Assembly: GCF_014203735.1 (NCBI RefSeq) | Contig: NZ_JACHJQ010000015.1 | Coordinates: 1 to 64,000, forward strand | Source of the DNA: Actinophytocola algeriensis | GTDB lineage: Bacteria; Actinomycetota; Actinomycetes; Mycobacteriales; Pseudonocardiaceae | DNA: 64,000 nucleotides | Reading direction: 5' to 3' | Shown here: positions 1-8,998 of the stretch, piece by piece | How positions within the stretch are numbered: position 1 is the stretch's first letter | Layout of the letters: every line of letters starts with the position of its first letter | Notes under the pieces: generated by a model | What the model was told of the DNA's origin: nothing | Database searches by the model: none | The model's input: the letters and a program-made list of their open reading frames with translations, nothing else | Translations under genes and position numbers: made by a program

Positions 1-791
1 AGACTCCGGTCAAGCGAGTTGTACCGCGAGACCGAGGCGGAGTTCATCCTGCCACTGCGCGAGCGGGCGCAGACGCACTCACATGCCGACGAGCGGCAGT
101 CGCGGTCGATCAAGACCGCTGCCGTTGTTCGCGCAGCCGATCGTCAACACCACCAGCGCGGTATTGACGTCCAGAAACCCTGGTCGAGCTGGCTCAGCTC
201 GCCGTACCGACCACGCGGGCTGTTGCCGGACGCGTTCGGCGGGTCGGGTCCGCCACCCGCGGCGGTGGTGTGCATGACGTTCACCGTCACCGCGCCGCTG
301 CAAACCTTGAGACCCTCCTGCTCGAACAACCGCCACATCGGTGAGCCGTCGCGGTATCCCCCCATGACGTGGGAGCATAACGGCACCAGGTGCCCCCGCC
401 TCTGGGAGCGAAGCGTGGTGTGGCCGATCTTGTTGGCGCAGCCCTGATGCCCTCCTACACCCGATGTCCTTTTCCGCTTTGCAGTGATCACTTTGGTGGC
501 TTGTTTCTGCGGTTTCCGTGGTAGTTGACCGCTCGTGTCGGTATCTCTTTCCGCGGTAGTTGAGTTCTTGGGCCGGTTCTCCGGGCGGGTCGTTGTTTGT
601 TGTCGGGCTGGCCTGCTGATGAGCGAGCTGTCAATCTGCGACGGGTTCGCCGCCGGCGATCCAGATCATGCGAACCCCGTCAAGCGTGGTTGCGAGCTAG
701 GTCATGGTTGAGGTTGACCTTGGGTCAGGGTGGATGGTCATCGCAGCGGCACGACGCCGACCCGAAACAACGGATTCGAAGGACCACCATC
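1..791. other. No supportable gene; possibly decayed DNA
   Basis: Several short open frames overlap here on both strands, but none has a convincing ribosome binding site, a recognisable domain or a consistent coding bias. The neighbourhood holds other decayed genes, so this may be eroded coding sequence. The last bases (about 778-783, GAAGGA) are the ribosome binding site of the next gene. Confidence 0.5.
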
Positions 792-2336
792 ATGTCCATC
801 ACCTTTTCTGACCAGGACAAGAGCACCCTGCGGACTGCCGCGTACGGCGCTGTGTCGCTGATGGCCGCCGCCAGTTCGCCTCACAAGGCCGCCACGAACG
901 GCTCCGTCATCGCCTTGACGTCGGCGACCGGCCTGGTGGGGCACGTGCTCGCCGCGAAGGCCAATGACATCGATCTGAAGGGCAAGACCGTCGCCGAACT
1001 CGCCGACCAGGTCCTGCCCGCCCTGACCACAGGCATGAACCTGCTCCGCAAGCAAGCTCCGGCCGAGGCCGACAACTTCCGCGGCACCATCGTCCTCGCC
1101 CTCGAAGCCGCCCAGGCCCACCAGAGCAACCCCAATCCGACCATGGCCGAGATGGCCCGCAAGATCACTGCGGCCCTCGACGCCGCCGGGATGGCCGGTG
1201 TGGGCAGTGGGGCTGGTGCCGGGCCGGATCGCCCGGAGTTGCGGAAGGCGATCCAGGAGATCGTCGATTCCGGATTCGTCGGGGTGTCGCTGCGGGTGAA
1301 CGATGAGCGGGGCGAGTGGGTCGGCAGCGCCGGGGTGGCCAAGCTGGGCGGGACCGCGAAGCCGCCGGTCAACGGGTACGTCCGGATCGGCAGCTCCAGC
1401 AAGACCTTCATCGCGACCCTGGTGCTGCAGCTGGTGGCCGAGGGCAAGATCGGGCTGGACACTCCGGTGGCGGGTTACCTGCCGGAGTTCGGGCTGGACG
1501 AGCGGATCACGGTGCGGATGCTGTTGCAGCACACCAGCGGGGTGTTCAATTTCAGCGGCGAGGTCTACGACGACGGTACGGTCGTGCTGGGGATCCCCAT
1601 CCCCTACGGCAGCACCGGCAAAGAGTGGGTGGACAACCGGTTCCGTACCTACCGGCCCGAGGAGCTGGTGCGGCTGGCGTTGTCCAAGCCGGCGCGGTTC
1701 GAGCCGGGGGCGGGCTGGAGCTACTCCAACACCAACTACCTGCTGGCCCGGTTGCTGATCGAGAAGGTCACCGGCCGCTCGTTCGCCGAGGAGTTGCAGC
1801 GGCTGATCCTGGGGCCGCTCGGGATGTCGGGCACCGTGGCACCGGGCACGTCGACGGAGATCCCCGAGCCGCATGCCCACGCCTACTACCGGTACGAGGA
1901 CGCCGGCCAGGACAAGACGGTCGACGTCACTCGCCAGAACCCGTCCTGGAGCGCCGCCGGCGGTGACATGATCTCGACCACCCAGGACCTGCACACCTTC
2001 TTCTCCGCGTTGAACGCCGGCAAGGTCCTGCGGGCCGGGCTGCTGACCGAGATGCGCACACCGCACCCGACGGGTATACCGAACATGGCTTACGGCCTGG
2101 GGGTGTTCGTACAGGACACCGACCACGGCACCGTCATCGCCCACAACGGCGGCACGGTGGGATCGGCGGCGCTGATGTGCAGCACGCCCGATGGCAGCAC
2201 GACCCTGACCGCTGGGCTGACCTGTGTGGACGATGCCGACATGTCCATCGCAGCAGCATTCCAGAACGCCCAGCAAAGGCTGGTCAACGAGGTGTTCTGT
2301 GGCGGACCGTCCGATCCGGTTCAGCCGACGGACTGA
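792..2336 (+). CDS. Serine hydrolase (class C beta-lactamase / D-alanyl-D-alanine peptidase fold) with an N-terminal uncharacterised domain
   Basis: The 514-residue product has two parts. Residues 1 to about 135 form an alanine-rich, probably helical domain that I cannot assign beyond having seen similar stand-alone actinomycete proteins. From about 140 to the end it is a beta-lactamase-type serine hydrolase: SxxK nucleophile motif (SSSK) near residue 200, YSN as the Y-x-N motif near 317, and HNGG as the H-x-G motif in the C-terminal third. No signal peptide is visible, so it is probably cytoplasmic unless exported by other means, which is odd for a peptidoglycan enzyme. The ATG at 792 is preceded by GAAGGA with 8-base spacing; the open frame extends further upstream but without support. 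Family members are D-peptidases, esterases or beta-lactamases; the substrate here cannot be told. A MerR regulator follows after a hairpin terminator. Confidence 0.85.
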   Translation: MSITFSDQDKSTLRTAAYGAVSLMAAASSPHKAATNGSVIALTSATGLVGHVLAAKANDIDLKGKTVAELADQVLPALTTGMNLLRKQAPAEADNFRGTIVLALEAAQAHQSNPNPTMAEMARKITAALDAAGMAGVGSGAGAGPDRPELRKAIQEIVDSGFVGVSLRVNDERGEWVGSAGVAKLGGTAKPPVNGYVRIGSSSKTFIATLVLQLVAEGKIGLDTPVAGYLPEFGLDERITVRMLLQHTSGVFNFSGEVYDDGTVVLGIPIPYGSTGKEWVDNRFRTYRPEELVRLALSKPARFEPGAGWSYSNTNYLLARLLIEKVTGRSFAEELQRLILGPLGMSGTVAPGTSTEIPEPHAHAYYRYEDAGQDKTVDVTRQNPSWSAAGGDMISTTQDLHTFFSALNAGKVLRAGLLTEMRTPHPTGIPNMAYGLGVFVQDTDHGTVIAHNGGTVGSAALMCSTPDGSTTLTAGLTCVDDADMSIAAAFQNAQQRLVNEVFCGGPSDPVQPTD

Positions 2337-2404
2337 ACACCTGTGATCCGTACGCCTCGAAGGCCGACCCCTTCCGGTCGTGCATCAGCGAGAACGCGAA
2401 CCGG

Positions 2405-2437
2405 GGCCACGCCGAGCGCAACGAGCTCGGCGTGGCC
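2405..2437. terminator. Hairpin terminator between serine hydrolase and MerR gene
   Basis: A perfect 13-base-pair stem (GGCCACGCCGAGC at 2405-2417 and its complement at 2425-2437) encloses a 7-base loop. There is no T tract, as is common for actinomycete terminators. It lies 68 bases after the hydrolase stop and before the MerR start, so the two genes are probably separately transcribed. Confidence 0.7.
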
Positions 2438-2501
2438 TGTCCACATGCTCGGCCGTGGGTGTGCGTCGTCGCCGAGCTTGAGCACAAGGCAGGCTGAGCA
2501 G

Positions 2502-3287
2502 GTGAAGAACGGAATCACGATCGGGCAGGCGGCGACATTCGTCGGCGTCACGGTGAAGACCGTTCGGCACTACCACAAGCTCGGCCTGGTCAAGGAGCCG
2601 GAACGCGACAGCTCCGGTTACCGGCGGTACGGATCGGCCGAGTTGTTGCGGCTGGTGCGGGTCCGGACGCTGGCCGCCGCCGGGGTGCCGCTGGCCGAGG
2701 TCGGGCCCTTGCTCGACGCCGACCCCGCGGGGTTCGACGCCGCGCTGGCCGGCGTCGAGCGGCAGCTCACCGAACGGATCGAGGAGTTGATCGCGCGGCG
2801 TGACATGCTGCACCGGCTCGCCGATGGGGACCGTGCTCTGCTGCCCGACCGCGCTGTGGCGCTGCTGGAGCGGATGCTCGGCCTTGGCTTCCCCGCCGAC
2901 GAGGTGGCGGCCGCCAGGGAGGGCTGGGTGCTGGCCAATGCCCTGGTCCCAGAAGGCTTCGACGACTACCTCACCCAGGTCGAGTACGCCCTCGATGACC
3001 CCCGGTACGTCGCCCTGATCAAGCGCGGCGCCGAAGCCGCGGCCTGGGAACCCGACGACCCACGCATCGACGAGCTCGCCACCGCCATGGCCGACCACTT
3101 CCTCGCCAACCCCGCACACCTGAAGATCGTGACCGGCCTGCAAGCCCGCACCGAAGCCGCGACCCGCTACAGGCTGATCGCCCACCATGGCGAAGAGCAG
3201 GGATCGACCGCGGCCGGGGCACTCGCGCTCGTCGAGACCAAGCTCCGCGCAGCCGGCATCCATATCCCCAGACCAGACTCCCACTGA
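2502..3287 (+). CDS. MerR-family transcriptional regulator
   Basis: A 261-residue regulator. The first 70 residues form the MerR winged helix-turn-helix (TIGQAATFVG... followed by VRHYHKLGL and the wing ending GYRRY). A coiled helix follows (about 75-115, rich in E/R/L), and the C-terminal 140 residues resemble the TipAS-like effector region found in many actinomycete MerR proteins that act on drug efflux or detoxification genes. I chose the GTG at 2502 because an AGG-rich ribosome binding site lies 8 bases upstream and the domain starts immediately after; an open frame from 2343 would add a meaningless leader through the terminator hairpin. The adjacent serine hydrolase is a possible target, but this is inference. 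Confidence 0.85.
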   Translation: MKNGITIGQAATFVGVTVKTVRHYHKLGLVKEPERDSSGYRRYGSAELLRLVRVRTLAAAGVPLAEVGPLLDADPAGFDAALAGVERQLTERIEELIARRDMLHRLADGDRALLPDRAVALLERMLGLGFPADEVAAAREGWVLANALVPEGFDDYLTQVEYALDDPRYVALIKRGAEAAAWEPDDPRIDELATAMADHFLANPAHLKIVTGLQARTEAATRYRLIAHHGEEQGSTAAGALALVETKLRAAGIHIPRPDSH

Positions 3288-3710
3288 CCGCGCCGTGCTC
3301 CGGTCGTCCGGCCCGGTTACGGAACAAACGAGCAGCCCCCTGGCGAACCGACCGGGAGCTCTTTCCGCGGTATCTGATCAAAGAACGGACAACTGTCATC
3401 TACCGGCGGAACATGTCATTCTTGCGCGGAAACTACACGCGCGTGTAGGTTCTCAAGATCGCTTGCGCGTCTGCGTGCGCTGAACTCCATGATCGCCGGG
3501 TTTCTCATTCATCTTGCGCCAACTGAGTCTCATCGGTTCTGCGCTTTCTTCGGGTCCGTGGCCATCAAGCTCTTGTCCGGCAGCTTGGCGGCCTGTTACG
3601 TAAGGCTGTCGTGAGGCCCGACGGCGCGGCAAGGCAACAGCGCAGACCCGGCCATCGAAGGATCGCGACCACAAGCTCTAAAATCGGCTATCCAAGGGAA
3701 GTCCTCCTGG
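3288..3710. other. Intergenic stretch without a recognisable gene
   Basis: No open frame here has a ribosome binding site or familiar motif. Base composition is slightly lower in GC than flanking genes. I see no repeats or RNA gene. Confidence 0.5.
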
Positions 3711-4142
3711 TTAGTCGGTGAGGTCTTCCTTTCCGCTCACCAGAACAGCCTCATCACGTACCATGTTCCACAGTTGTCGTTCGTCAATAACCTTTCGGTC
3801 TGCTGTCTCGGTCCACCCACCATCGGGCATCTCTTGGGCTGTAAGGTATCCCTTGGGAAGACCGCGTTCCCAAAGTCTGGCCAGGACAGCCCGCTCGATG
3901 AGCCATGCCTGTTCTCCCGTTGCACAGGGCAGGGTCTTGACCGTCTTCCAACCTGTACGTCGGTACGCTCCAAGCTGTCCGCTTCGCATGCTCATGTTGG
4001 TGAACCGCGCGAGCCGCACCAAACCTCGTCGTCCGGTTTTACTACGCAGGGGACGGAGGGACCGGCTGCAGTGACAGCACCACGCCCAGGGCGGCACGTC
4101 CTGCGTTAGATATGCATAGCCCCCGGCGCCTTCGCCGCTCAT
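3711..4142 (-). CDS. Small hypothetical protein, possibly GIY-YIG/T5orf172-related
   Basis: A 143-residue protein. The start is well supported: GAGGAG at 4152-4157 lies 9 bases before the ATG. A CCHC-type cluster near residues 21-24 (WCCHC) could bind a metal. The central part (LVRLARFTNMSMRSGQLGAY, then a tract containing GWKTVKTLP and EQAWLIERAVL) recalls the substrate-facing half of GIY-YIG-like hypothetical proteins of actinomycetes and their phages, but the GIY-YIG signature itself is not visible. It may be a diverged or truncated member. The gene stands alone on the minus strand among decayed sequences; it is convergent with the MerR gene. Confidence 0.55.
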   Translation of the reverse strand: MSGEGAGGYAYLTQDVPPWAWCCHCSRSLRPLRSKTGRRGLVRLARFTNMSMRSGQLGAYRRTGWKTVKTLPCATGEQAWLIERAVLARLWERGLPKGYLTAQEMPDGGWTETADRKVIDERQLWNMVRDEAVLVSGKEDLTD

Positions 4143-4257
4143 ACACTCCGACTCCTCGTTACCTGCAACGTCCGCACATTCCGATGAGTGAGTGATAGAT
4201 CATCCCGTGCGAAGTAGCCGAAACCGTGAAGCGATTGTCCTCTGCGCCCCCAGTTGG

Positions 4258-4467
4258 CTACCACGGGTCAGCGATGGTTCCGTCGGGTTCGAGGCCGTAC
4301 TTTTCCATCCTGGTTGCTTCTTCCCCGAGCCAGTAGTTGCCGACACTGTGGGCGAAGACGCGGTCTCGGAGGCAGGCGCGGCGGAGCCACAGCAATCCCT
4401 CCGCGTCGCGGCCTGTGTCGCGGAGGGCGGCACACCTCGGGTTGGCCGCCTCGCCGCAGACGTACTC
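4258..4467 (-). pseudogene. C-terminal remnant of a TPR-repeat protein
   Basis: On the minus strand about 69 codons read as a clean protein tail: RDTGRDAEGLLWLRRA resembles a TPR helix pair, and the last residues (KYGLEPDGTIADPW, then TAG) match the way many actinomycete TPR proteins end. There is a stop immediately upstream in this frame and no start or ribosome binding site, so only the 3' end of the gene remains. Confidence 0.5.
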
Positions 4468-4565
4468 CTACCCCGGTGCTCCCCGGCCGCGTGCCGTGCC
4501 CGAGATGCCCGAGATCCCCGGCCGGCTGATACACGCACGTGACGGCGCCGGCAAACACCTCGACG

Positions 4566-4665
4566 ACTCGGGAGAGATCGGCCGACTGCGTGGGGTCACG
4601 GGATCACGTGGATCGGCACCTCCACGAAGTCGGCGCTGGTGCTGCGCGTCGCCGACGGCCGGGAC
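4566..4665 (-). repeat. Inverted duplicate (copy 1) of the 3' end of the lectin-like gene at 20016-21932
   Basis: Bases 4566-4631 match the reverse complement of 21897-21962 with three mismatches, and weaker similarity continues to about 4665. Read on the minus strand this copy encodes the same terminal peptide (DFVEVPIHVIP, then TGA) as the lectin-like gene, followed by the same downstream non-coding bases. The plus-strand P450 gene begins inside it. Confidence 0.8.
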
Positions 4666-5751
4666 GCCCGCCTGGTGACCCGGTACGCCGACGTCCGGCT
4701 CGTCCTGTCCGATCGCAGGTTCAGCCGGTCCTCCTACACCGCGGGCACGTTGTTCGCCCGGTCGACCGACTCGCTGCCGCTGGCCACGACCGACGCGCCG
4801 GAGCACAGCAGGCGCCGCGCCGCGGTCGCGCGGGCGTTCACCGCCCGCCGGGTCCGCGCGTTGCGCCCGGTGGTCGAGGAGCTGGCCCGGCACCACGCCT
4901 GCGAGCTGGCCGAGGGCCCGGCACCCGCGGACCTGGTGAGCGGGTTCGCCGTGCCGTTCGCCCAGCGGGTGATGTGCCGGATCCTCGGGGTGCCGGAGTC
5001 GGACATCGCGCGGTTCCGGCCACTGGTCGACCAGATGATGTCGATCGACCGGTACCCGGCGGAGACCGTCGCGCGGAGCCACGCGGAGTTCCAGGGCTAC
5101 TTCGCCGGGCTGGTCGAGGAGACCCGCGCCGCGCTCGACGCGGGCGACCGGCCGGACGGGCTCATCGCGGACCTCCTCGCGCCGGACAACCCCGCACGGC
5201 GGCTGCGGGACGCGGAGGTGGTGGCGCTGTCGGCCGGGCTGCTGATCGCAGGTTACGAGACCACGAGCAATGTGCTGGTCGCGTCCGTCTACCACCTCCT
5301 CGACCGGCCCGGCCTGCTCGCCGAGGTGCGCGCCGAACCGGACCGGCTCGCCCCGGTCATCGAGGAGCTGCTGCGGTTCCAGACCCTCAACGGCACCGGC
5401 GGGGTGCCGCACGTGGCGATCGCCGATGTCGAGCTGTCCGATGTGGTCGTGCCCGCCGGCTCGGTGGTGGTGCCGATCCCGGACGCGGCCAACCGCGACC
5501 CGGACGTGTTCGCCGAGCCGGACGAGCTGCGCCCGTACCGGGAGGACAACCAGCACGTCGGCTTCGGTTTCGGGCCGCACCACTGCCTCGGCGCGGAGCT
5601 GGCGCGCCTGGAGCTGCGGGTGGGCATCGGCGAGCTGCTGGCGACGCTGCCCGGCCTGCGGGTCGCGGTGGCGCCCGGCGAACTGCGGTGGCGCACCGAC
5701 ATGTTCGTCCGCGGCCTGTGGGAGCTTCCGGTCACCTGGCGGCGGTCATGA
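4639..5751 (+). CDS. Cytochrome P450, N-terminus missing
   Basis: The 370-residue frame carries the conserved core of a soluble bacterial P450: the I-helix oxygen-binding motif (AGYETT, about 204-209), the K-helix ExxR (ELLR, about 246-249) and the heme loop FGFGPHHCLG with the cysteine ligand near residue 313. Actinomycete P450s are about 400 residues; here the first 40 or so (A helix and first strands) are absent. The sequence upstream of the GTG at 4639 is open back to 4543 but is the inverted copy of an unrelated gene's 3' end, so the normal start seems to have been lost by rearrangement. No ribosome binding site is visible. The stop overlaps the start of the nitroreductase (ATGA). Substrate unknown; whether it still works is uncertain. 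Confidence 0.8.
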   Translation: MLRVADGRDARLVTRYADVRLVLSDRRFSRSSYTAGTLFARSTDSLPLATTDAPEHSRRRAAVARAFTARRVRALRPVVEELARHHACELAEGPAPADLVSGFAVPFAQRVMCRILGVPESDIARFRPLVDQMMSIDRYPAETVARSHAEFQGYFAGLVEETRAALDAGDRPDGLIADLLAPDNPARRLRDAEVVALSAGLLIAGYETTSNVLVASVYHLLDRPGLLAEVRAEPDRLAPVIEELLRFQTLNGTGGVPHVAIADVELSDVVVPAGSVVVPIPDAANRDPDVFAEPDELRPYREDNQHVGFGFGPHHCLGAELARLELRVGIGELLATLPGLRVAVAPGELRWRTDMFVRGLWELPVTWRRS

Positions 5752-6380
5752 CCGAACTCGCCGTGCCGACCGCGTTGTCCGGCGACGAGCTGTTGACCAC
5801 CACCCGCGCGGTGCGCAGGCGGCTCGACCTCCGGCGTCCGGTGCCGCTCGCCGAGGTCGTCGACTGCCTGCGGATCGCCCAGCAGGCGCCGAACGGGGTT
5901 GGCCAACACCAGCAGCACTGGGTCGTCGTCCGCGATCCGGCGGTGCGGGCGGAGCTGGCCGGGCTGTACCGCAAGTCGTGCGCGCGGTACGAGGTCCGGG
6001 TCGGCGACGGGCCCGGCGCGATGTCGCGCCGGTCGGCCGAGGGCGCGAGTCATCTCGCGGAGCACTTCGACGAGGTCCCGGTGCTGGTGCTGGCCTGTCT
6101 GGACACCGGCGGCCCGCTGCCGACGGGCAACCAGGCGTCGCTGTGGGCCACGCTGCTGCCGTCGGTGTGGAGCTACATGCTCGCCGCGCGGAGCCGGGGG
6201 ATCGGCACGGTGTGGACCACCCGGCACCTGAGCTACGCGGCCGAGGTCGCGGAGCTGCTCGACATCCCGTCCGGTGTGCACCAGGCCGCGCTGGTGCCGA
6301 CCGCGTACTACCGGGGAACGACGTTCCGCCCGGCGCCGCGCCCACCGCTCGAGACGAGCCTGCACGTCGACCGGTGGTGA
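5748..6380 (+). CDS. Nitroreductase-family flavoprotein
   Basis: A 210-residue FMN-dependent nitroreductase-fold protein. The N-terminal part (RAVRRRLDL, then PVPLAEVVDCLRIAQQAPNG) is the family's phosphate/FMN-binding segment, and the later GIGTVWTT segment fits the second FMN contact. It overlaps the preceding P450 by four bases, so the two are translationally coupled and probably act on the same metabolite. Such P450/nitroreductase pairs occur in small-molecule modification clusters, but no biosynthetic core gene is present here, so the pathway is not identifiable. Confidence 0.85.
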   Translation: MTELAVPTALSGDELLTTTRAVRRRLDLRRPVPLAEVVDCLRIAQQAPNGVGQHQQHWVVVRDPAVRAELAGLYRKSCARYEVRVGDGPGAMSRRSAEGASHLAEHFDEVPVLVLACLDTGGPLPTGNQASLWATLLPSVWSYMLAARSRGIGTVWTTRHLSYAAEVAELLDIPSGVHQAALVPTAYYRGTTFRPAPRPPLETSLHVDRW

Positions 6381-6521
6381 TCGTGCCGTTGAAGGAGCCT
6401 CCACGGCGTGAACAGTCGTCCGATGAGCGGCTCGTCACGTGCCGGTCCAGGTCATCGACGAACACGACGAGCGATCGGTTCTCGGTGGCGACGAGTTCCA
6501 GGACCCGTCGTATGGAAAGGC

Positions 6522-6890
6522 TCAGTAGTCGTGAAGGGACGTGACCCGGTTGACCCACGCGGAGCCGAAGTTCCTGCCGCCTACGTACGGTTCCGAGTGC
6601 CGGATCGCGCCGTCGTAACCGCGCAGGTCCCAGAAATCCCAGTGGTGCCCGCTATTGTTGTAGAAGCTCTTGGTGTTGTTGTTCATCCCGGTAGGACCGT
6701 TGCTGTCGCCCAGGTCGGCGTCGCCCACAGCGAAGGCTGCCATGACGCCGCTTCCGTTGTAGCCCGTGAAGATACACATTCTGTTTTGCGGGCAACGATC
6801 GTATCCCGTTGCCGCGTAGGCGGGCACGGTCGCGGCGCCGGCCAGGGCCGTCGCCAACGCCGTGGCGGCGAGGACCTTACTCAGTCGCAT
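6522..6890 (-). CDS. Secreted peptidase inhibitor family I36-like protein
   Basis: A 122-residue exported protein with a signal peptide (basic start, hydrophobic core to about residue 28, AYAA cleavage region). The mature part begins with RCPQNRMCIFTGYNG, the two-cysteine, aromatic-rich signature of the I36/SMI-type beta-gamma-crystallin-like family, in which founding members inhibit metalloproteases. I prefer the ATG at 6890 to the one at 6896 because GAGAGG sits 6 bases upstream of the former. It is divergent from the SapA-like gene at 7124. Confidence 0.75.
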   Translation of the reverse strand: MRLSKVLAATALATALAGAATVPAYAATGYDRCPQNRMCIFTGYNGSGVMAAFAVGDADLGDSNGPTGMNNNTKSFYNNSGHHWDFWDLRGYDGAIRHSEPYVGGRNFGSAWVNRVTSLHDY

Positions 6891-7123
6891 GCTCATCCTC
6901 TCAACTGGACATAATGACGCCCGCCGTCAACACAGGCCCCTGCCGCCCGAAGGTCTCTGGAGTCAAAGTCAACGTACATCACGGATGCGTAATCCTATTA
7001 GTCCGGCCGGGTGACATGCCTACCAGTTCAGTCCACCCTCAGTCGCAATTCACTGATGACCGCCGTGTGTCGTAGGCTTTGGAAGCCGTGGGTAAGCGGC
7101 TGGTCATGGCTGAAGGGTGATCG

Positions 7124-7564
7124 ATGAAGAAGCGACTGTTCACATTGATGAGTGCGGTAGTCGTCGGTGTCCTCGGACTGCTCGTCCCCGCCTCGCCCGC
7201 CGCGGCTGAGGACTGCGGAGGGAACCTCATCTATCGCGAGCGTGCATGGGCCGGCGGTGTCGCTGTCGGAGAGCTCGTCGTCTATTACAACGCCGCCAAC
7301 GGGAACAACTGCGCCAGGTTCAACCACCTCGGGCCGAGCTGGGGCGTGACGCGGTCGACCAATGTGACCATCTACAAGTGCAGCACGAACAACCCCGGCG
7401 CTTCGGGATGCTCGCCGGTGGCTCAGGATTCCGACCCGGGTAACTTCGCCCACTACGCCGGGCCGGTCAGGGTGCACGCGCCGAACAACTGCGTCATGGC
7501 ACAGGGCTACATCTTCTGGAACGGCAGTAACCGCCAGGCATGGTCACCTCTCATCGGCTGCTGA
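7124..7564 (+). CDS. Secreted spore-associated-protein-A-like protein (first paralogue)
   Basis: A 146-residue exported protein: signal peptide to about residue 28 (SPAAAED), then a small cysteine-rich domain with the segments GELVVYYNAANGNNC and FAHYAGPVRV that match the pattern of Streptomyces spore-associated protein A (SapA). Six cysteines in the mature part suggest three disulphides. SapA family proteins are found on spores or in the medium; their function is unknown. The ribosome binding site is weak (GAAGGGTG about 10 bases before the ATG). A diverged paralogue follows at 7789. Confidence 0.75.
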   Translation: MKKRLFTLMSAVVVGVLGLLVPASPAAAEDCGGNLIYRERAWAGGVAVGELVVYYNAANGNNCARFNHLGPSWGVTRSTNVTIYKCSTNNPGASGCSPVAQDSDPGNFAHYAGPVRVHAPNNCVMAQGYIFWNGSNRQAWSPLIGC

Positions 7565-7788
7565 GCAGGAGTGACCGTGACGTCCTGTGCATCCAGGCTG
7601 AACCGATGCCCTCGGCATGGGTCGAGCTACAAAGCCGGTCCTCGTGATCGTCCACATCGACCTTCCCGCAGCCCCGGTTGAAGCGAGCAAGCTGGCAGCG
7701 ACAGCGCGAATGATGATCTTTTTCATGATCATGTGCGTCGCCCGATACAGTGACGCCGCCCCGAACAACAGACACTGGAGTAACCTTC

Positions 7789-8262
7789 ATGACTCTCATG
7801 CACCGCCGCTACCGACTCGCCGCTGTCTTGTTCGCCGCGACCATGCTGATCGGCGTCAGTGGCGTGGTGGCGGCGTCGCCCGCGTCCGCCGAGACCGCAG
7901 GCACGTGCAGCGGTTCGATTACCAAGCGTAAGCCGCTGGTGGTCGGCGGCACCGAGATCGCCGAGATCATCGTCTATTACAAGTCGGGCCTTGGCGGAAA
8001 CAATACCGCGTGCATGTATCACCGCGGTCCGACCTACGGCGTCACCACCGACTCCATGGTGCAGCTGGGCGAGTGCTATGCCAACGACTGCACCTACGCC
8101 TTCGACGGCGGTCAGTTCATGAGGGATTCCGGCCACTACGCCAAGTTCGCCGGCCCCGTGCGGCGCACGAGCACCGACGGCAACTGCGTGGTAGCCGAAG
8201 CCCGCATCACCTGGCGTGGTCAGACCCACATCTGGAGCACCGGCCGGGTCGGCTGTCCCTGA
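7789..8262 (+). CDS. Secreted spore-associated-protein-A-like protein (second paralogue)
   Basis: A 157-residue exported protein with a signal peptide ending near SPASAETAG. It shares layout and cysteine spacing with the protein at 7124: EIAEIIVYYKSG, a CMYHRGP segment, and KFAGPVRR close to the end. The ATG at 7789 is chosen because GGAG lies 8 bases before it. The 220-base gap between the two genes probably holds its own promoter. Together with the I36-like protein this forms a small cluster of secreted, disulphide-rich proteins. Confidence 0.75.
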   Translation: MTLMHRRYRLAAVLFAATMLIGVSGVVAASPASAETAGTCSGSITKRKPLVVGGTEIAEIIVYYKSGLGGNNTACMYHRGPTYGVTTDSMVQLGECYANDCTYAFDGGQFMRDSGHYAKFAGPVRRTSTDGNCVVAEARITWRGQTHIWSTGRVGCP

Positions 8263-8399
8263 GTTCGCCCCCGAAGGCGCACGCTTTCACGCCCGGCATG
8301 TCGCGGAACTGACGATCGGCGGATTCACTGCGGCCGGCGAAGCGGTGACGAGCTCGAGAATCGGGGTCCACAGGACGGAGGCAGCAACAGCGCCACCGT

Positions 8400-8998
8400 C
8401 GTGTCCATAACCCGGTTGGAGAGTGGCCCGGCGATGGCGCGGATGGTGTCGTCGGGAATCGGGCGGCGGTCGTGGTGGTGGGTGAGGGTGCGCCAGTTCT
8501 CGAGGCGGCGATGGTGTGCTCGACCCGGGCTCGTCGGTGTGCGTGGGCTTTGCGTTGCGCGTCGCGGAGTTCGGTGATGCCGGGCATGTTCTCGAGGCGT
8601 TCTTGTGGTGTTTCGGCGTCGGTGTGACGACCTGGCCGAAGGTGTGCCGCCCGAGTCCTTGATAGCCGGCGTTGGTGAAGATCTCGACACCGGTGGTGTG
8701 GTTGAGCCAGTCGACGATGCCGGCCTGTCGGGCTTGGGTGATGTCGGCGGTACTGCCCGGACAACTGGCGCCGCCGAACAAGACCCGTCCGCGAGCGTCG
8801 CTGATGATCAGGGCTTCCACCGCGTGCTGGCGGGACTTCCCGGAGATGAACCGCTTCCGTCCCTCACGTTTGCGGACGGAGTCTCGGACGCGGATCTCGG
8901 TGGCGTCCATCTGGAATCGCAGCTGGTCGTTCGAAACGCCCTCGACGTGGAGATCCTCACGCAGTAGCCCCGAGCCGAGACGGTCAGGACGCAGGTCA
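8400..8998 (-). pseudogene. IS5-family DDE transposase remnant
   Basis: Three minus-strand frames carry consecutive pieces of one DDE_Tnp_4-type transposase. The first has MDATEIRV, FISGKSRQHAV, PGSTADITQARQ and NAGYQGLG, which include the first two catalytic acidic residues. The second continues with RDAQRKAHAHRRARVEHTI, holding the third acid, and the third with NWRT and TIRAIAGPLSNR. At least two frameshifts separate them and the N-terminal part is missing. No inverted repeats or target duplication could be made out, so the element is dead and partial. Confidence 0.8.
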
